Shown: piece by piece, positions 34,417 to 45,859 of the stretch
Layout of the letters: each line of letters opens with the position of its first letter
Position numbering within the stretch: the stretch's first letter is position 1
Origin: Siphonodentalium dalli
Taxonomy: Eukaryota; Mollusca; Scaphopoda; Gadilida; Siphonodentaliidae
DNA: 64,000 bases
Assembly: GCA_032622095.1 (NCBI GenBank)
Contig: CP136064.1
Location: 132,809,129-132,873,128 of the forward strand
Direction of reading: 5' to 3'
Notes under the pieces: model-generated
The model's database searches: none
What the model was told of the DNA's origin: nothing
The model's input: the letters and a program-made list of their open reading frames with translations, nothing else
Program-made: the position numbers and the translations under genes

Positions 34417-36693
34417 TTACTCGCGCGGAAGTCTAGTAAAATATGCTCTAGCTTCTTGTGATTTCGTACACGTGAGATATGGTTCAATGATATATTCTTC
34501 CTTGAATAACCTGTAAGTGCGTAATTTGTTTTTTCCACCCAATTTATCGTCGTCGAATATATCATGTTTAAACTGCGAGATGTGTTCTTGTTTTAACTTC
34601 ACGACCAACTGCCTCAGATTCGTTCCTGAAAAAGTATTATCATCGTTTAGTCTAACATCCCATTTCGATAGTTGCGTGGCCCAAGATGAAAGTTTACAAG
34701 TTATTGATTCTTCAAAAGACCCGGATAAAAAATTGTCACTATTTACTTTAGAAAGTTTACTCATATATTTGAATAATTGAAGTACAGCATCGTTAGCTAG
34801 AGGAAAACGACCTAGCTCCGCCCGTGACGCGTGATTAGATGATTTCCTGTTTAAGAATAAAATATTCTTACAAAACTTCAGATGCATTTGTTCACACGCA
34901 ATCGTATCTTTGAAAGGCAAATTAAGTTCCGGCGCCCATATTTCACAACCATATAATAAGATTGGTTTAATAAGCTTATCGAACAGTTTACACTTAGTCA
35001 GTATGGGTAATTCAATTTGCGATTTGAGCAGGTTTGTTAAGAAAAACATAGCTTTAGATGCCCTTGCACTCAAGTTCTCCTGTGCCTTTTTCATTTTCCC
35101 ATTGTAAGTGAAAATCAGACCAAGGTATTTATACTCATCGACTACTTCCAATTGTCTTCCCTTAAAATAGAATGATTGATCCTGTTTCGTTTTCCTTGAC
35201 CGGAAAACCATACATTTTGTTTTCTCGGCATTTATATGAAGATTATTGTCAGTTGCATATTGCTCTAATTGTTTTAAGCATGTTTGTAGGCCCGACGGTG
35301 ACTGTGAAAACATAACTAAGTCATCAGCAAAAAGGAGATGGTTGAGAACTCTGCCATTCAGATATACTGGATCAGAAGTTTGTCCGAAATTCTTACTTAT
35401 ATCATCAATGAAAATCTTAAATAATGTAGGAGATAAGGTATAGCCCTGCCTTACCCCTATTGTCGACAAAATTGGGGGACCAACCTCTGCAGATGTCTTA
35501 ACTGAATAATAACTAGAGCTATAAAGCGATTGTAATACATTTAAAGTATGGCCACGGATCCCGATACTTCTCATTTTATCAAATAAAATAGACCTATCAA
35601 CTGAATCGAATGCTTTTCTAAAGTCAACAAATGCTGCATATATCGGTTTTGTCTTCTCTATGTATTTATTAACAACTGTTCGTAAAACAAATGCGCTATC
35701 AGTTGTGCTCCTATTCTTTCTGAAACCAAATTGATTGTCACTTATGATATTGTTGTTATCAAGGTATGCATTTATTCTGTTATTCAATACTTTGTTGAAC
35801 AGTTTACCAAAATTACTACTGAGAGCGATTGGTCGATAATTATTTGGGTCGTGTCTATCTCCTTTTTTATATAATGTTTTAATGACTGATTCACTCCAAC
35901 ACATCGGATAATGTCCCGAGTGCAACACTTTATTAAAAAGCCTAGCCACGTCATCTATTATAAGTGGAACAATTGTTTTCAATAACTCGTTTGAAATATT
36001 ATCAGGTCCTGTCGATTTCCTATTCTTCAGTTGCATAAGGCAGTCCATTATTTCTACTGTAGTTATATCATCGTTATTAAATTTCTCCGAAAAGATACTA
36101 CCATTCACCGATGTTAAGTGAGATTTATCCATTGTCGGACCAAGTAATTGTTCAAAAAAAGTTATATATACAGTTTCATCTGGATCTAGTTCATTTGCTT
36201 CTTTTTTCAAACGAAGGTTATTTATTATATTCCAGTATTTAGACGGTTCACTTGTTTCAAGATCGGACAATTTATCTACAATATTTTGTCGAAAGATTCG
36301 CGACTTTCGTTTCGTCTCTTTCTTATATGCTTTTTTCGCTTCGAAAAATTTTATCAATAAAGACTTGTCGTTTGGATGTTTTTTCATTTGCTTGATAACA
36401 ATTTCCATATTTTCTTTCAGCCCTTTGCACTCATTTTCAAACCATGCGCGTTTTCTTCTACGTTTACTGTTGTTTATGACTATTTTCGATGCAGATGTAT
36501 TGAGTACTATGAATAACTCGTTCAAATGGCGGGTCGCCGCTTCTGTACCTTCAGCGTTTTCCGCGTAGTTATTTAGTCGAAATTGCATCAACTTGTTTTG
36601 TGCACGGGGCTGGTAAAGCATTCCTCGTGCTTTATATCCACTTTCATCGCACCATCTAAGCGTTTTATTCGGCTTTGCATAAGAGTACTTCAT
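34417..36693 (-). CDS. Non-LTR retrotransposon ORF2: reverse transcriptase
   Basis: A 758-codon frame with a full RT domain in order. Around residues 240-330 are SESVIKTLYKKGDRHDPNNY and ISDNQFGFRKNRSTTDSAFV; then AAFVDFRKAFDSVDRSILFD (box A, F-x-D-F-x-KAFD), VRQGYTLSPTLFKIFIDDIS (box B) and NHLLFADDLVMFSQSPSGLQ (box C, catalytic FADD). EYKYLGLIFTYNGKMKKA (thumb) and the long C-terminal domain follow. Upstream in the same frame, before Met1, lies PTEFSDHCQLALHINF, the SDHxxL motif that closes the endonuclease domain, so this frame is really the middle of an EN-RT polyprotein. It copies its own RNA by target-primed reverse transcription. Active-site residues are intact, but frameshifts on both sides make this genomic copy non-functional as it stands. 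Clade not assigned. Confidence 0.85.
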   Translation of the reverse strand: MKYSYAKPNKTLRWCDESGYKARGMLYQPRAQNKLMQFRLNNYAENAEGTEAATRHLNELFIVLNTSASKIVINNSKRRRKRAWFENECKGLKENMEIVIKQMKKHPNDKSLLIKFFEAKKAYKKETKRKSRIFRQNIVDKLSDLETSEPSKYWNIINNLRLKKEANELDPDETVYITFFEQLLGPTMDKSHLTSVNGSIFSEKFNNDDITTVEIMDCLMQLKNRKSTGPDNISNELLKTIVPLIIDDVARLFNKVLHSGHYPMCWSESVIKTLYKKGDRHDPNNYRPIALSSNFGKLFNKVLNNRINAYLDNNNIISDNQFGFRKNRSTTDSAFVLRTVVNKYIEKTKPIYAAFVDFRKAFDSVDRSILFDKMRSIGIRGHTLNVLQSLYSSSYYSVKTSAEVGPPILSTIGVRQGYTLSPTLFKIFIDDISKNFGQTSDPVYLNGRVLNHLLFADDLVMFSQSPSGLQTCLKQLEQYATDNNLHINAEKTKCMVFRSRKTKQDQSFYFKGRQLEVVDEYKYLGLIFTYNGKMKKAQENLSARASKAMFFLTNLLKSQIELPILTKCKLFDKLIKPILLYGCEIWAPELNLPFKDTIACEQMHLKFCKNILFLNRKSSNHASRAELGRFPLANDAVLQLFKYMSKLSKVNSDNFLSGSFEESITCKLSSWATQLSKWDVRLNDDNTFSGTNLRQLVVKLKQEHISQFKHDIFDDDKLGGKNKLRTYRLFKEEYIIEPYLTCTKSQEARAYFTRLPRE

Positions 36694-37567
36694 ACTTTTT
36701 ATTTCATGAGAAAAACCTCTTTTAAAATTTATATGAAGTGCTAGCTGACAATGATCCGAAAATTCGGTCGGCGATTTGACACAGAAATAACTAACTTAAG
36801 ATAAATAACGTTCTTTTATCATAATATAGTCAACTATACTCGCCCCATTATAATTAATACTTGTGAAATTACCGAGTAAGTCACCACGTGTTCTTCCATT
36901 CACTATTCTCATTCCAGTAGATTTACATAGCAACAAAAGTTGTTTCCCAAATGAATTACATACTCTATCTAAACTATATATATCGGTCTTTTGTACAATC
37001 AACTGTATAATTATCAGGAAATGTCAAATGAGTGTCATCATCGTGTGCAACATAATCCGGTCGTCCACCTGTACGGGCATTAAAATCGCCTGCCATTATG
37101 ACCAACTGATCAGGTTCCAAAGCGGCTAAATGTTCTTCAATATCGTTGTATACAGATTCTTTCTTATCACACGATTTCCAGTAACTGGAATTCTCGGGTG
37201 GGATATAAACGGATATGAATGTTATTGATTTCTTTATGCCGAACATTTTCCCTTCAAATTCAACACTCAATGCTACATCATGAACAGATTTAACCCCCTT
37301 GATATGACATTTAAATTTTGAGCGACAATAAAAGGCTATACCCCCGCGGGTGTTTTTGTTCGTGTTCCGACTCAATTCGACGCAATGATATCCAGGTAAA
37401 TATACGGACATAGCATCATTGTGCCATGTTTCTGTGATCGTTATAAAATCATAGCGGTCTATCTGTGAACTGAAGTTGTTGTCCTTCAATTTACTGATAA
37501 GCCCTTGGGCATTCCACGAAGTATAGCATACGTTCATTTCGTCAAAGTTGTGATGCTGGTAGGCCAT
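36694..37567 (-). pseudogene. Non-LTR retrotransposon ORF2: AP-like endonuclease, frameshifted
   Basis: The start Met at 37567 is followed by CYTSWNAQGLISKL (N-terminal Asn-x-x-G motif), FITITETW (catalytic Glu), FISVYIPPEN and VIMAGDFNARTG (GDFN), then SIVDYIMIK in a shifted frame and SDHCQL just upstream of 36693. This is the complete order of APE-type endonuclease motifs that nick the target DNA. The frame changes near 36985 and a stop lies near 36796, so two lesions separate the nuclease from the RT. Before it, at 37874-38116, is a short frame that could be an ORF1 remnant. Confidence 0.8.
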
Positions 37568-37873
37568 AATAATTATAATTTAATCACTGGGTCATCGGAG
37601 ACAAACAATGTTTGACTGAAAAATGAAGCAATATTACTGTAACCTCATTCTTTTAAATACCGGAATGATAAATATTATAATCATTTTAATTACAATATTC
37701 GTGTATTTTAAAGTATACTTTCGAATTCAGTTAAATATACTTTTCTATTTCTCTTTGGAAACTGGTGTTGGTTACATGTTCAATCAGTAACTCATACATT
37801 CATTCTATAGCTACATATATAGAACAACACATATAATATTGTGATGACTAATGGAACATGGAATAGACTTAAA

Positions 37874-38116
37874 TTAAACGTTAATAAATTTCTTGCTGAT
37901 TGTTTCCGAAAATTTCGTGAGCTGATGCGTAAATTCAATCAAGTCATTCCGCAAAATATGATTATCAACATTGTGCCTTACATTCTTAAGCTCTGAATTC
38001 ACAGTCCGGTCTGATGAACGAAATTGTTGACCCTCAAAGGGACGAATATCACCTCTTAGTCCATTTATCCGACTTCCATTGATACTAGACTGTTTCTGTT
38101 GACTTGATTCAGTCAT
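37874..38116 (-). CDS. Short ORF upstream of the LINE; possible ORF1 remnant
   Basis: An 80-codon ATG-initiated frame rich in Gln, Ser and Asn, with a C-terminal segment (DLIEFTHQLTKFSETISKKF) that could form a short amphipathic helix. It lies 306 bases upstream of the endonuclease start and on the same strand, where LINE ORF1 would sit. It has no RRM or zinc knuckle and is far shorter than usual ORF1 proteins. It may be a truncated ORF1 or chance. Confidence 0.3.
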   Translation of the reverse strand: MTESSQQKQSSINGSRINGLRGDIRPFEGQQFRSSDRTVNSELKNVRHNVDNHILRNDLIEFTHQLTKFSETISKKFINV

Positions 38117-38134
38117 TACTTGATGTCACCAATC

Positions 38135-38660
38135 CTCCAAAGCAATTACATATCATTATTACGCAATGGGAAAGGAGAGCGCCATTTTTACAACTGTCTA
38201 GTGTCGAGAAATAAGAAACATGACGTTTGCTTGAAATGGGAATCCAAATTAAGGGAGTACACTATTCCGTGGGATATTTGCTTCAGGGCCCAATTCCAGT
38301 TCACGTCTGACACAAAAACTACACTGGCTTCAATTTCGTATAAATTGTATAACCAATAAAGTTCGTAAAATGGTCAGGTTAAGACCAGACGATCTTGAAA
38401 CCGATGCCAAAAAACACAAGCAACCATATGCCACATATTCTGGGAATGTCCGCATTTACAATCATTCCTAGACAATCTTTAGACAAAATTTACAATGGAA
38501 CAACTGTCTATGAATGCTTTAATTGCAGAGCTCAACTTTAGGTATAATTGCGAAAAATTGAATGCATACTGCAGACTTGAACATAATATATTCGACATCA
38601 AATGGCTTCAAATGAAACGAGAACTTAAAAACGAACCGATAGTAGATACAACACTTTAAT
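38135..38660 (+). pseudogene. L1-like LINE ORF2 C-terminal fragment (plus strand)
   Basis: Reads KWESKLREYTIPWDICFRAQ followed by TSDTKTTLASISYKLYN, and after a frameshift ICHIFWECPHLQSFLDNL. These match the order seen at the end of L1/Tx1-type ORF2 proteins (W..K...T.DTKL.W.QYR, then T..HLFW.CP.V..F). It is oriented opposite to the neighbouring LINE and starts four bases beyond the short ORF at 38116, so the boundary between the two insertions lies near 38117-38135. Frameshifts and missing RT make it a relic. Confidence 0.65.
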
Positions 38661-39914
38661 AGCAGATCGAATTGATATCCAATATTATAACGGTAAAATT
38701 GAAAGTAGAAATATCGCGAGTCATTGATTGATTGTTCGAAAATAACGAAATATTTTGTAGGCACAGAATTACTTTCACTCTAGAACAAATGGTAACTCTA
38801 TTAACATAGGTCCCGCCTGGTATCGAGGCTGTATCGTCCCACCATGCCACCCATATAAATATGGAACAATTAATACCTGGCAGTGTCGACATATCCTGAC
38901 TGTTCGCAGCGTTGTGTCGTGGATCGTGCCAAATCTTCCATATTATTTGAAATAAACATTTTCTACGTACACGACACCTTAAATGATGACACCAGATGCG
39001 AAAGAAGGGTGTGAGACTGTTGCTTGCGATTGTGAGATCATTTGCCCTAAAAAAACGATTGGTTGATCGGTTTAGAACAAATAATCACTTTCAGTTGAGA
39101 AAATAATCAACTCTTCCTATTCATTCCACAAACACAATGCTATCCGATCCAGTAATTCAAATACGTTTCATCTGATCGGTTTCATATTCCTTAGCTAGGT
39201 GCCTTTCCCACCAACCCAATATTAATTATCTGTACAGTGTGCAATATATATCTCAGACATGGCTGTACTCAACAAGGCAGAACATATTAAATATTAACTC
39301 GTCAATGTTGAAGGATGTTTATTAATGAACACTCTATTACACGCCTATTGAATATTCTTATATCTAGAGGCGATGTTCTGTTTTGAAATGGGCTTTAATA
39401 TCAATAAATTAACGATGAGAACCCAGCCTATAGTGTTTGATCATAATCTGTACCAGAAAACATATTTTGGCTGCTTTTGTAAACACAGGCTAGACTATTA
39501 ATTTGAAGAGCCATTATTGTTTACATAACAATGCCACTGCCAAAATAATTAATTAGTCTGACAGTTGGGCTGTAAAGCTGCCAGTATTACAATGCTACTA
39601 TTACTTGAACATCCTTCCAACCGACCATAGGCATATGTTACCTGATTTGATAGTAACATAGTTCCCATCCGATGGTGTTTATATATCATGACACACTAGT
39701 TTATAATAACAGACCCTTACCTGTATAGTTTGGGTCATTTTTGGTTGATTTGCTTAAAAATATTAACCCTGTCCAGTCATTCCGAAGACGCATTCTATCC
39801 CATGTGATCATAAAATATTTTCACCCAATTGTTGTAATTCTAATCAAGAGTAATGATTCACACAAGTTGATACATTCTTGTTTAATTCCATCTAATCTCT
39901 CTTTCCAATCATCT
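38661..39914. other. No gene recognised
   Basis: AT-rich intron sequence with no supportable frame or repeat. Confidence 0.45.
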
Positions 39915-40425
39915 TCAGTTTTAGCTCACCAGAGACGAAGTCTACGGTGGAACTATAGTCATCACCCCCTCGTCCGTTCATTCGTCTATCCACCGGAACG
40001 TCCGTACGTCCACCCGTCAGCAATCGCATTCTCAAGAACCATAACACCGAATGGGTTAATATTTTGGTGTGGATAATTCCGGGGTCACTCACATTCATAG
40101 CTGTTAAAAGCTGCGAAGCCAGGGCCACAACTCTTTCCCTACATATAAATTATTAAAACGACTTCATCTCCAGAACCATTAGACCGAATGGGTTCATGTG
40201 GATGTTCCCTTGCTGACTCGCATTCATATTTGTTAAAATGGGGTCACTAGGTCAAATAGTTGCGAAGCCAGGACCATAATTCTTTCATTCCATCGGGCCT
40301 ATTTACCTCATATTTGGTGTGAAGGGTCGTTGGGTGACTGAGGTTCAGATATTTTTAAGTGGGGTCAATGGGCCAAATATGTGAGGAGCCATTATAAAAA
40401 ACTTATATAACAATTTAAGAAATAA
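39915..40425 (+). mobile_element. TTTTAGCTCACC-type mollusc interspersed repeat with tandem cores
   Basis: Starts ttttagctcaccagagacga, continues into a cgtccg-rich pyrimidine stretch, then about three ~115-bp cores with agaaccataacaccgaatgg, ttggtgtgga and gcgaagccagggccacaac. Repeats with this beginning and these cores are abundant in mollusc genomes from my general knowledge. Non-coding. Confidence 0.7.
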
Positions 40426-40829
40426 CGCTATTACAACATAGATTTATGAAACTTAAATATTTAATATCACAGAAACTTCCCATCACCCCACATGACCCAG
40501 ACACCCACCCTGCCCCAACCAACAAGACCCCACCCCATCCCACAACTTACCACTCCCACCAGAAGCTTCGGTCAATGGTATTCGCTCAAGATAGAGAGAT
40601 AATTGTACAACAAAATTAATAATGTCATCAATTGAGATTAGATCTTATCTCGCAGACTTGAGTAAACTATATAGCACCGATGTTTTGTTGTCATTCAATT
40701 CTTTAACATCAAATTGAAACAAAATGTGCTGGCATGTTCCAGTATTATTTTCTTAACCACCACTTATCCAGATGAACTCATTATACCCTGATTCTGAAAA
40801 GAAAAATATGGGGGCTATATTGTATTGAA

Positions 40830-41130
40830 TTTGCCGTCCGTCTGTCAGTCCTGTCGTTCGTGCGTCCGTCTGTCGGGATGTCTTTCTGTCCACCCATTTT
40901 TTTCAGTTATTTGCTTCTCGAGATTCATATTATATTATTATAAGTTCACATGTCAAATAGGTGCGAAACCAGGGCCATAACTCTTTCCCTCCTTAGATAT
41001 TCTTAAAAACATCTTCTCAAGAACCAACTGGCTTATACTTGGTATGGAGGGTTGGTCCTTGGGTGACCGGGGTTCATATTTGTTGAAATGGGGTCATTTA
41101 TTAGAATTTTTTTGAGGAAAATCGATTCAT
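40830..41130 (+). repeat. Second gtccgtc element with ~115-bp cores
   Basis: gccgtccgtctgtcag then gtcgttcgtgcgtccgtctg, followed by cores with gcgaaaccagggccataact and gggtgaccggggttcatatt. Same family as 39915-40425. Confidence 0.6.
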
Positions 41131-41286
41131 TTTAGCTCTTAAATTCTACCGTTTTGAATTACTAGATGAATGGATCTCATAGTTGGGCATTCACATTTGT
41201 TCAATTATGGGCATAGATAAGAGATTTGACTCTCCCCGCTCTTTACCTGTATCTATACTGTTGAATTCAAGTTTGGTACGGCTATC

Positions 41287-41907
41287 TAATATATATTTTG
41301 GGACTTCTGTCTGTCTGTTTGTCTGTTAGCTATGGCCGGGAAAACGGCCGGGCGGATTGAGCCCAAACGTCCTATCTAAGGGTAAAATCCCAGATGGAAT
41401 GTCATCGCACCGCTTCTGAGAACGTCAGAGCACTCATTGTCCAATCCCCCCGCCGCAATGGGTAGTTCATGGGTTAATCGCGTGATAGTTAAAGAGCGTT
41501 TTTATCCGCAGTGTCGTTGATAAAGAGCGTGTATGTGTCCAGACATGAGCGTGTTGTGTCTGTGTACAGATATGAGCGTGTTGTGTGATTCTGTGTTCGT
41601 ACTTAGGGGTTCCTGTGAATGGGGGAGATTTTCATCGGGTCAGTTTTTCCGCCCGAGGTGACCTTCACCTTGAAACGGGTACCCACAAATGATCTAATAT
41701 ATATTTTGGGACTTCTGTCTGTTTGTTTGTCTGTTAGCTATGGCCGGGCAAACTGCTGGACGGATTTCGACGAAATTTGATACCTACGAGTAATTTTGCT
41801 GTCCGGGGAGTGTTTTGGACGTGTCAAATCGTGACTCCGACCTGACCTTGACTTTCAAAATGGTCAATTCAAGGTCAAAGCCCGGACGAAGTCGGGTCAC
41901 CTGCTAG
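41287..41907 (-). mobile_element. Two HINE/pearl-like units, inverted relative to the 6.8-15.4 kb array
   Basis: Two tails (taatatatattttgggacttct) at 41287 and 41695 and a head ending cgggtcacctgctag at 41907, i.e. ctagcaggtgacccg on the minus strand. The left unit includes the cgatgaaaatctccccc and gctctttatcaacgacact stretches also found in unit 1 and units 7-9, so it is a composite. The pair is inserted in a dispersed repeat shared with 54790-55260. Confidence 0.65.
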
Positions 41908-44900
41908 TAATGATATATAGATTCCTAATTATGCGTAAGTTGACTGTGGGGGCAATATTCGGGCAAATGGAGATGGAGTGCAGAAGGGGTGGAGTTTTGA
42001 CCCCCTACCCCCAACAGTTGGAAATTTCCACAACATTAGTTGTAGATTAGATTTTCACACCAAAAATACATGTAGTTTAAAATTATTCTCATAGTTTGAT
42101 TTGATTTTCCAACCAGTATATTTTAGACCAACAGTCCATATTTTCATAATTCGGGTTAAACTGCTGGACCGAAATGGCTACACATTTAACTGTACGGAGG
42201 ATGTCAGGTTGGAAATTTCCAAAAGTTCGAGAGCTTGAAATACTATTTGTAAAACTCCAACCTAAGAGTGCAAAGGGAATTTTGTGAACTTAGGACTGGC
42301 TGCCTTTTCAGAGGGTAGAAGGTTGGAGATTTGTCAGTGGTGCGCAATTAGAAATTTCAAGTTGAAGATCCCTGCTCACATGAGAACCTCCAGATATGTC
42401 CCTGTTTAGAACTAATGGTCTTAAGTGATTTTGACAAGTACTGACTGTTGTAGTCTTCAGAGTGACAGTCTTCTCGGTCTTTACATCAGGTGGGCGACAC
42501 CACAGTCATTGGCTGTTTTGTTGTGAAGAATTATATGTTGTGGATTTATGTTTTCAACTGATGTAGTCGGAATGGTTGAAAGTGTGGGTTAATTAAGCAT
42601 CCAAATATCGTGATCGGCCTCTCGTTAGCCATGGTGGTTAGGTCGCTGACACCATAAATTATTATTTTATAGGTTATCACATCAAACTAAGATATGGATG
42701 AAAAGTGGTGTTTCAAACCAGACCTGACTCAACGGATCTATTAAAATCTACCAATCTGGATTGATCGAGGCACATTTCGATATATAACAATAAATTGTTC
42801 TTAGGCATATTGTACCTGGTCCCTTATATTCAAGTAGAAAATGCCATATCTAATATCACAGAGACGTGATATTACAGCAATCCAAGGAGAAACTAGTCAT
42901 GTTTTAATAGGCGGCACTTGGTCAGAACTTATAGTCTCATAAATACATGTGGAGTCAGTATTTTGCTCTACAATGTTGCATGGTAGTGGCAAAATGCCGG
43001 AAAAAGATTTGTTTCTTGTAACGAAAGTCAAAGTATTTGTACACAATTTTCTTCTACAGTTATCTAGAATTTTTTTCAACGAATGAAAATACATATTCTC
43101 TTAAATTGACGGAGGACATTAATAAGTTACAATCACTCGTTTTGTACAGCATATTTTAAAACTTGAATATAGCCATTTGCTATTCAGCAGGTATAGTTAT
43201 AATAATTATGGTAACTGGACGGTTTAAAGTACAAACCTCTGAATTATATTATTGCAGGAAATGAGCAGTGTCTTTTGAAGATTCCATACAGTTTGCCATA
43301 TCGGAACCTGTTCCTGGTTTAAAGGCATATATTCGATTGGTCTGTTTGAATTTTAAACAGTTTCTACCATGATCAGTGAACAAAATTATTACGGACATTT
43401 TGTGATATAGGGGTATCGGTAGCAATCAAGAACAAGATAGGTGCCTGCAGTGTTCACGCTACCATAGACCAAATTGGCCAAGTGCCAATTTTATTTCGAA
43501 AATGGCCAAAATAAATTTTGGCCTAAGTTATTTTTATCCAAAAATTGGAAATCTAATTAAAAAACCCAAAATGATTTTGTAACGGGGACGACATGAGAAA
43601 CAGATTTATAGTATGATCATCTGCTAAAATACCAGAAGTTTTAACTAGTATGCACGCATAAAACAGTAAATAAAATCATTGTTCTTGATTATATGTTTGC
43701 AGTTTTAACATTGTGTCAGCTAGTAGATTAGGTGATACAGCTTAATTGGGCACAGAATGCACACTGGCAGTGTACTATCAGACAATGGGCCACCAAAATA
43801 CAATAAAACATAATGAGGATTAAAACTAATGAATCAATTGTATGTCACAGGGCTGAATGGTAGATGTTGGGTAGTGGTATATTGTCAAGTAACATTGTTG
43901 GGATGGAAAAGTCTAGACACAGTATTTGGCACAGTGTCGACATTAGATTTGTTTCACATGGTTGAGCTGATTTATGTTATTATTAATATATAGAATGTTA
44001 AATACAAAATTAATATTCATTAATAGTGAGCCCAGAAAATGGGGAATTAATTCGGCCAAAAAAACAAAAACAAAAACAAAAACGGAATTGTCCAAAAAAC
44101 ATTTCGGACCAGTGTGACCACTGCTTGTCTGACCTTTGAACTCTACGTATTTGGCGTAATATTGTACTTGGCAATCATTAAACGCTCTCTATCTGGACAT
44201 AGTTTGAGTTATTTCTTATTAAAGTACTAACATGGAACAATGTTGTTATTATACACGCTGTTATAGATGAAATTCCACTTTACTTTCTTCTCCGTTTATA
44301 TGGAGTGATAAGTGTAAAAGTACAATTACTTTTGACATTTTGTGAATTTCCAAGGTAAAATTACATTTCTTTGTTTTTGTGGATAGGGGAACCAGTTTCT
44401 GGAACAGCAGCCAATTTGTTATATACATATCTACCATGGAATAGATATTTAAGTGGCAAAAGTATGTGACGATTTTGACACTAATAACCTCTGTTATTGT
44501 AAAATTCACCCAGAAAGGCAATCATTATTGTTTCAAACTTTTGAAAATGCAACACTTTGTTTCTATTTTTCATAATTTTGGCTGCAAATCCAGCAAGTTA
44601 GGTTTAAGTTGGCACATTAACGTAACTTTTTTGCTTTGGTATCCACTCATTAAAAATTCTCACAAATTGAATCTTGTTACAGGGTACCCATCTTCAAAGT
44701 CAGATTTTTACCTGGAACATTGAATTCAGAAAAATGTCAATCATGCCCTAAATTGATCAGTAGTTGTTGTATTTTAAGAAGAAAACATCATATGAGCCTT
44801 TGTCCATCATTTAATACCGATTTTCGGTGTAGCCCATGGACTAATATTAATGTATTCATCCTCTTCACTCTGTATTGTTTGATACAAAAATAGGAAATTC

Positions 44901-44950
44901 TGCTACCAAATTACGACGAATTACCACATGTTTCTTTTCTCTGATTTCAG
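41908..44950. other. Intron; dispersed repeat then unannotated sequence
   Basis: About 42370-42540 (gtccctgtttagaactaatg, then tcaggtgggcgacaccacag) matches 55100-55240. ctcgttagccatggtggtta at about 42623 resembles a tRNA-SINE head. The remainder has no supportable gene. Confidence 0.5.
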
Positions 44951-44992
44951 AACCACATACTATCTGCAGAACAAATGCGTGTGTCGAGGCAG
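44951..44992 (+). CDS. M13 peptidase (neprilysin-like), 42-bp exon
   Basis: Acceptor ctctgatttcag and donor gtatgt are both strong. In the frame shared with the next exon it encodes PHTICRTNACVEA, two cysteines four residues apart. Neprilysin has the same short C-x4-C pair directly after its membrane-proximal stalk, followed by an Ala-rich helix. Phases in and out are both 1, with Ala completed by the next exon. Confidence 0.75.
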
Positions 44993-45193
44993 GTATGTTC
45001 TAGATATACGTCGGGGGAAACTTCACCTCGTGCCAATTCATACTATGCATAGCATCAATTGGCACGAAGGGCAGTGACTCCATATACATTATGACTAAAT
45101 GTGACTGCTGATAATTGCCTATTCTATGAAGTGTTTGTATTCAGTGTAATTCATTGCGAGAGATAACGGTATTTTCACTTTTTTTTGAATAAG

Positions 45194-45340
45194 CCAAGGT
45201 GATTGGAGAATACATGAACATCAGTGAAGACCCTTGTAAAGACTTCTATCAGTTTGCTTGTGGACATTGGTCATACACCAGAGGTCAAGGGCAGTCACGG
45301 AATTCCGATCTGAACCATGCGATAAAGCGAAAACTTAAAA
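45194..45340 (+). CDS. M13 peptidase (neprilysin-like), exon with the CxDFYxFACGxW signature
   Basis: Encodes AKVIGEYMNISEDPCKDFYQ, then FACGHWSYTRGQGQSRNSDL and NHAIKRKLK. The DPCxDFYxFACGxW block is diagnostic of the N-terminal domain of M13 zinc metallopeptidases (neprilysin, ECE, KELL, PHEX); both cysteines form conserved disulfides in the family. The acceptor follows a T-rich run (tttttttgaataag), and the donor gtaagt is optimal. The CCAAG start restores the frame from the previous exon (G|CC = Ala). The protein is an ectoenzyme that cleaves short peptides outside the cell; its HExxH zinc site lies much further downstream and is not in this window. Confidence 0.9.
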
Positions 45341-45859
45341 GTAAGTAGCTCATATATATATATATGTGTTATATACGACATATACACAATGTGTTTGTGT
45401 ATTATAAAGATTATTCCTTATTTCTCAATGTGATGACATTGCTTAAACAGCTTGCACAAAATCATAAAGAGTACCTATGGTATTTGATGTATATGTATTA
45501 TTTGCACGCTACGTGACCAATTACCTACACCATAGGTAAGATTCGCACATTGCCTCGTGCACTCAACAATCATTATGAACATTTTGAATTTTGTTCTTCA
45601 TATTTTTCTTTAAACACATAATATATTGTCCTTTACGTTGTTTCCTGGAGAAGGGGACAGAACTCACTCAACACCAGGTTCCATTTTGGGCATATTTATT
45701 GCCAACAAACATAATAAATTCATAATGACTGTTTTAACAATAAACTGGTGCACAAATATGATTGCACAAATACATGTACATATATACAAACATGCTAGTA
45801 AATATGTAGCTCAACTATCAATATATGTAATCATGGACGTAAATATATCGCTGATGTAA

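Larger units (their letters stand above)
17021..44950 (+). other. Large first visible intron (~27.9 kb) of the neprilysin-like gene
   Basis: Bounded by the donor gttggt at 17021 and the acceptor ctctgatttcag ending at 44950. It is filled with LINE, DNA-transposon, SINE and minisatellite sequence, described separately. No host exon was recognised inside it, although a small one could be missed. Confidence 0.55.
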
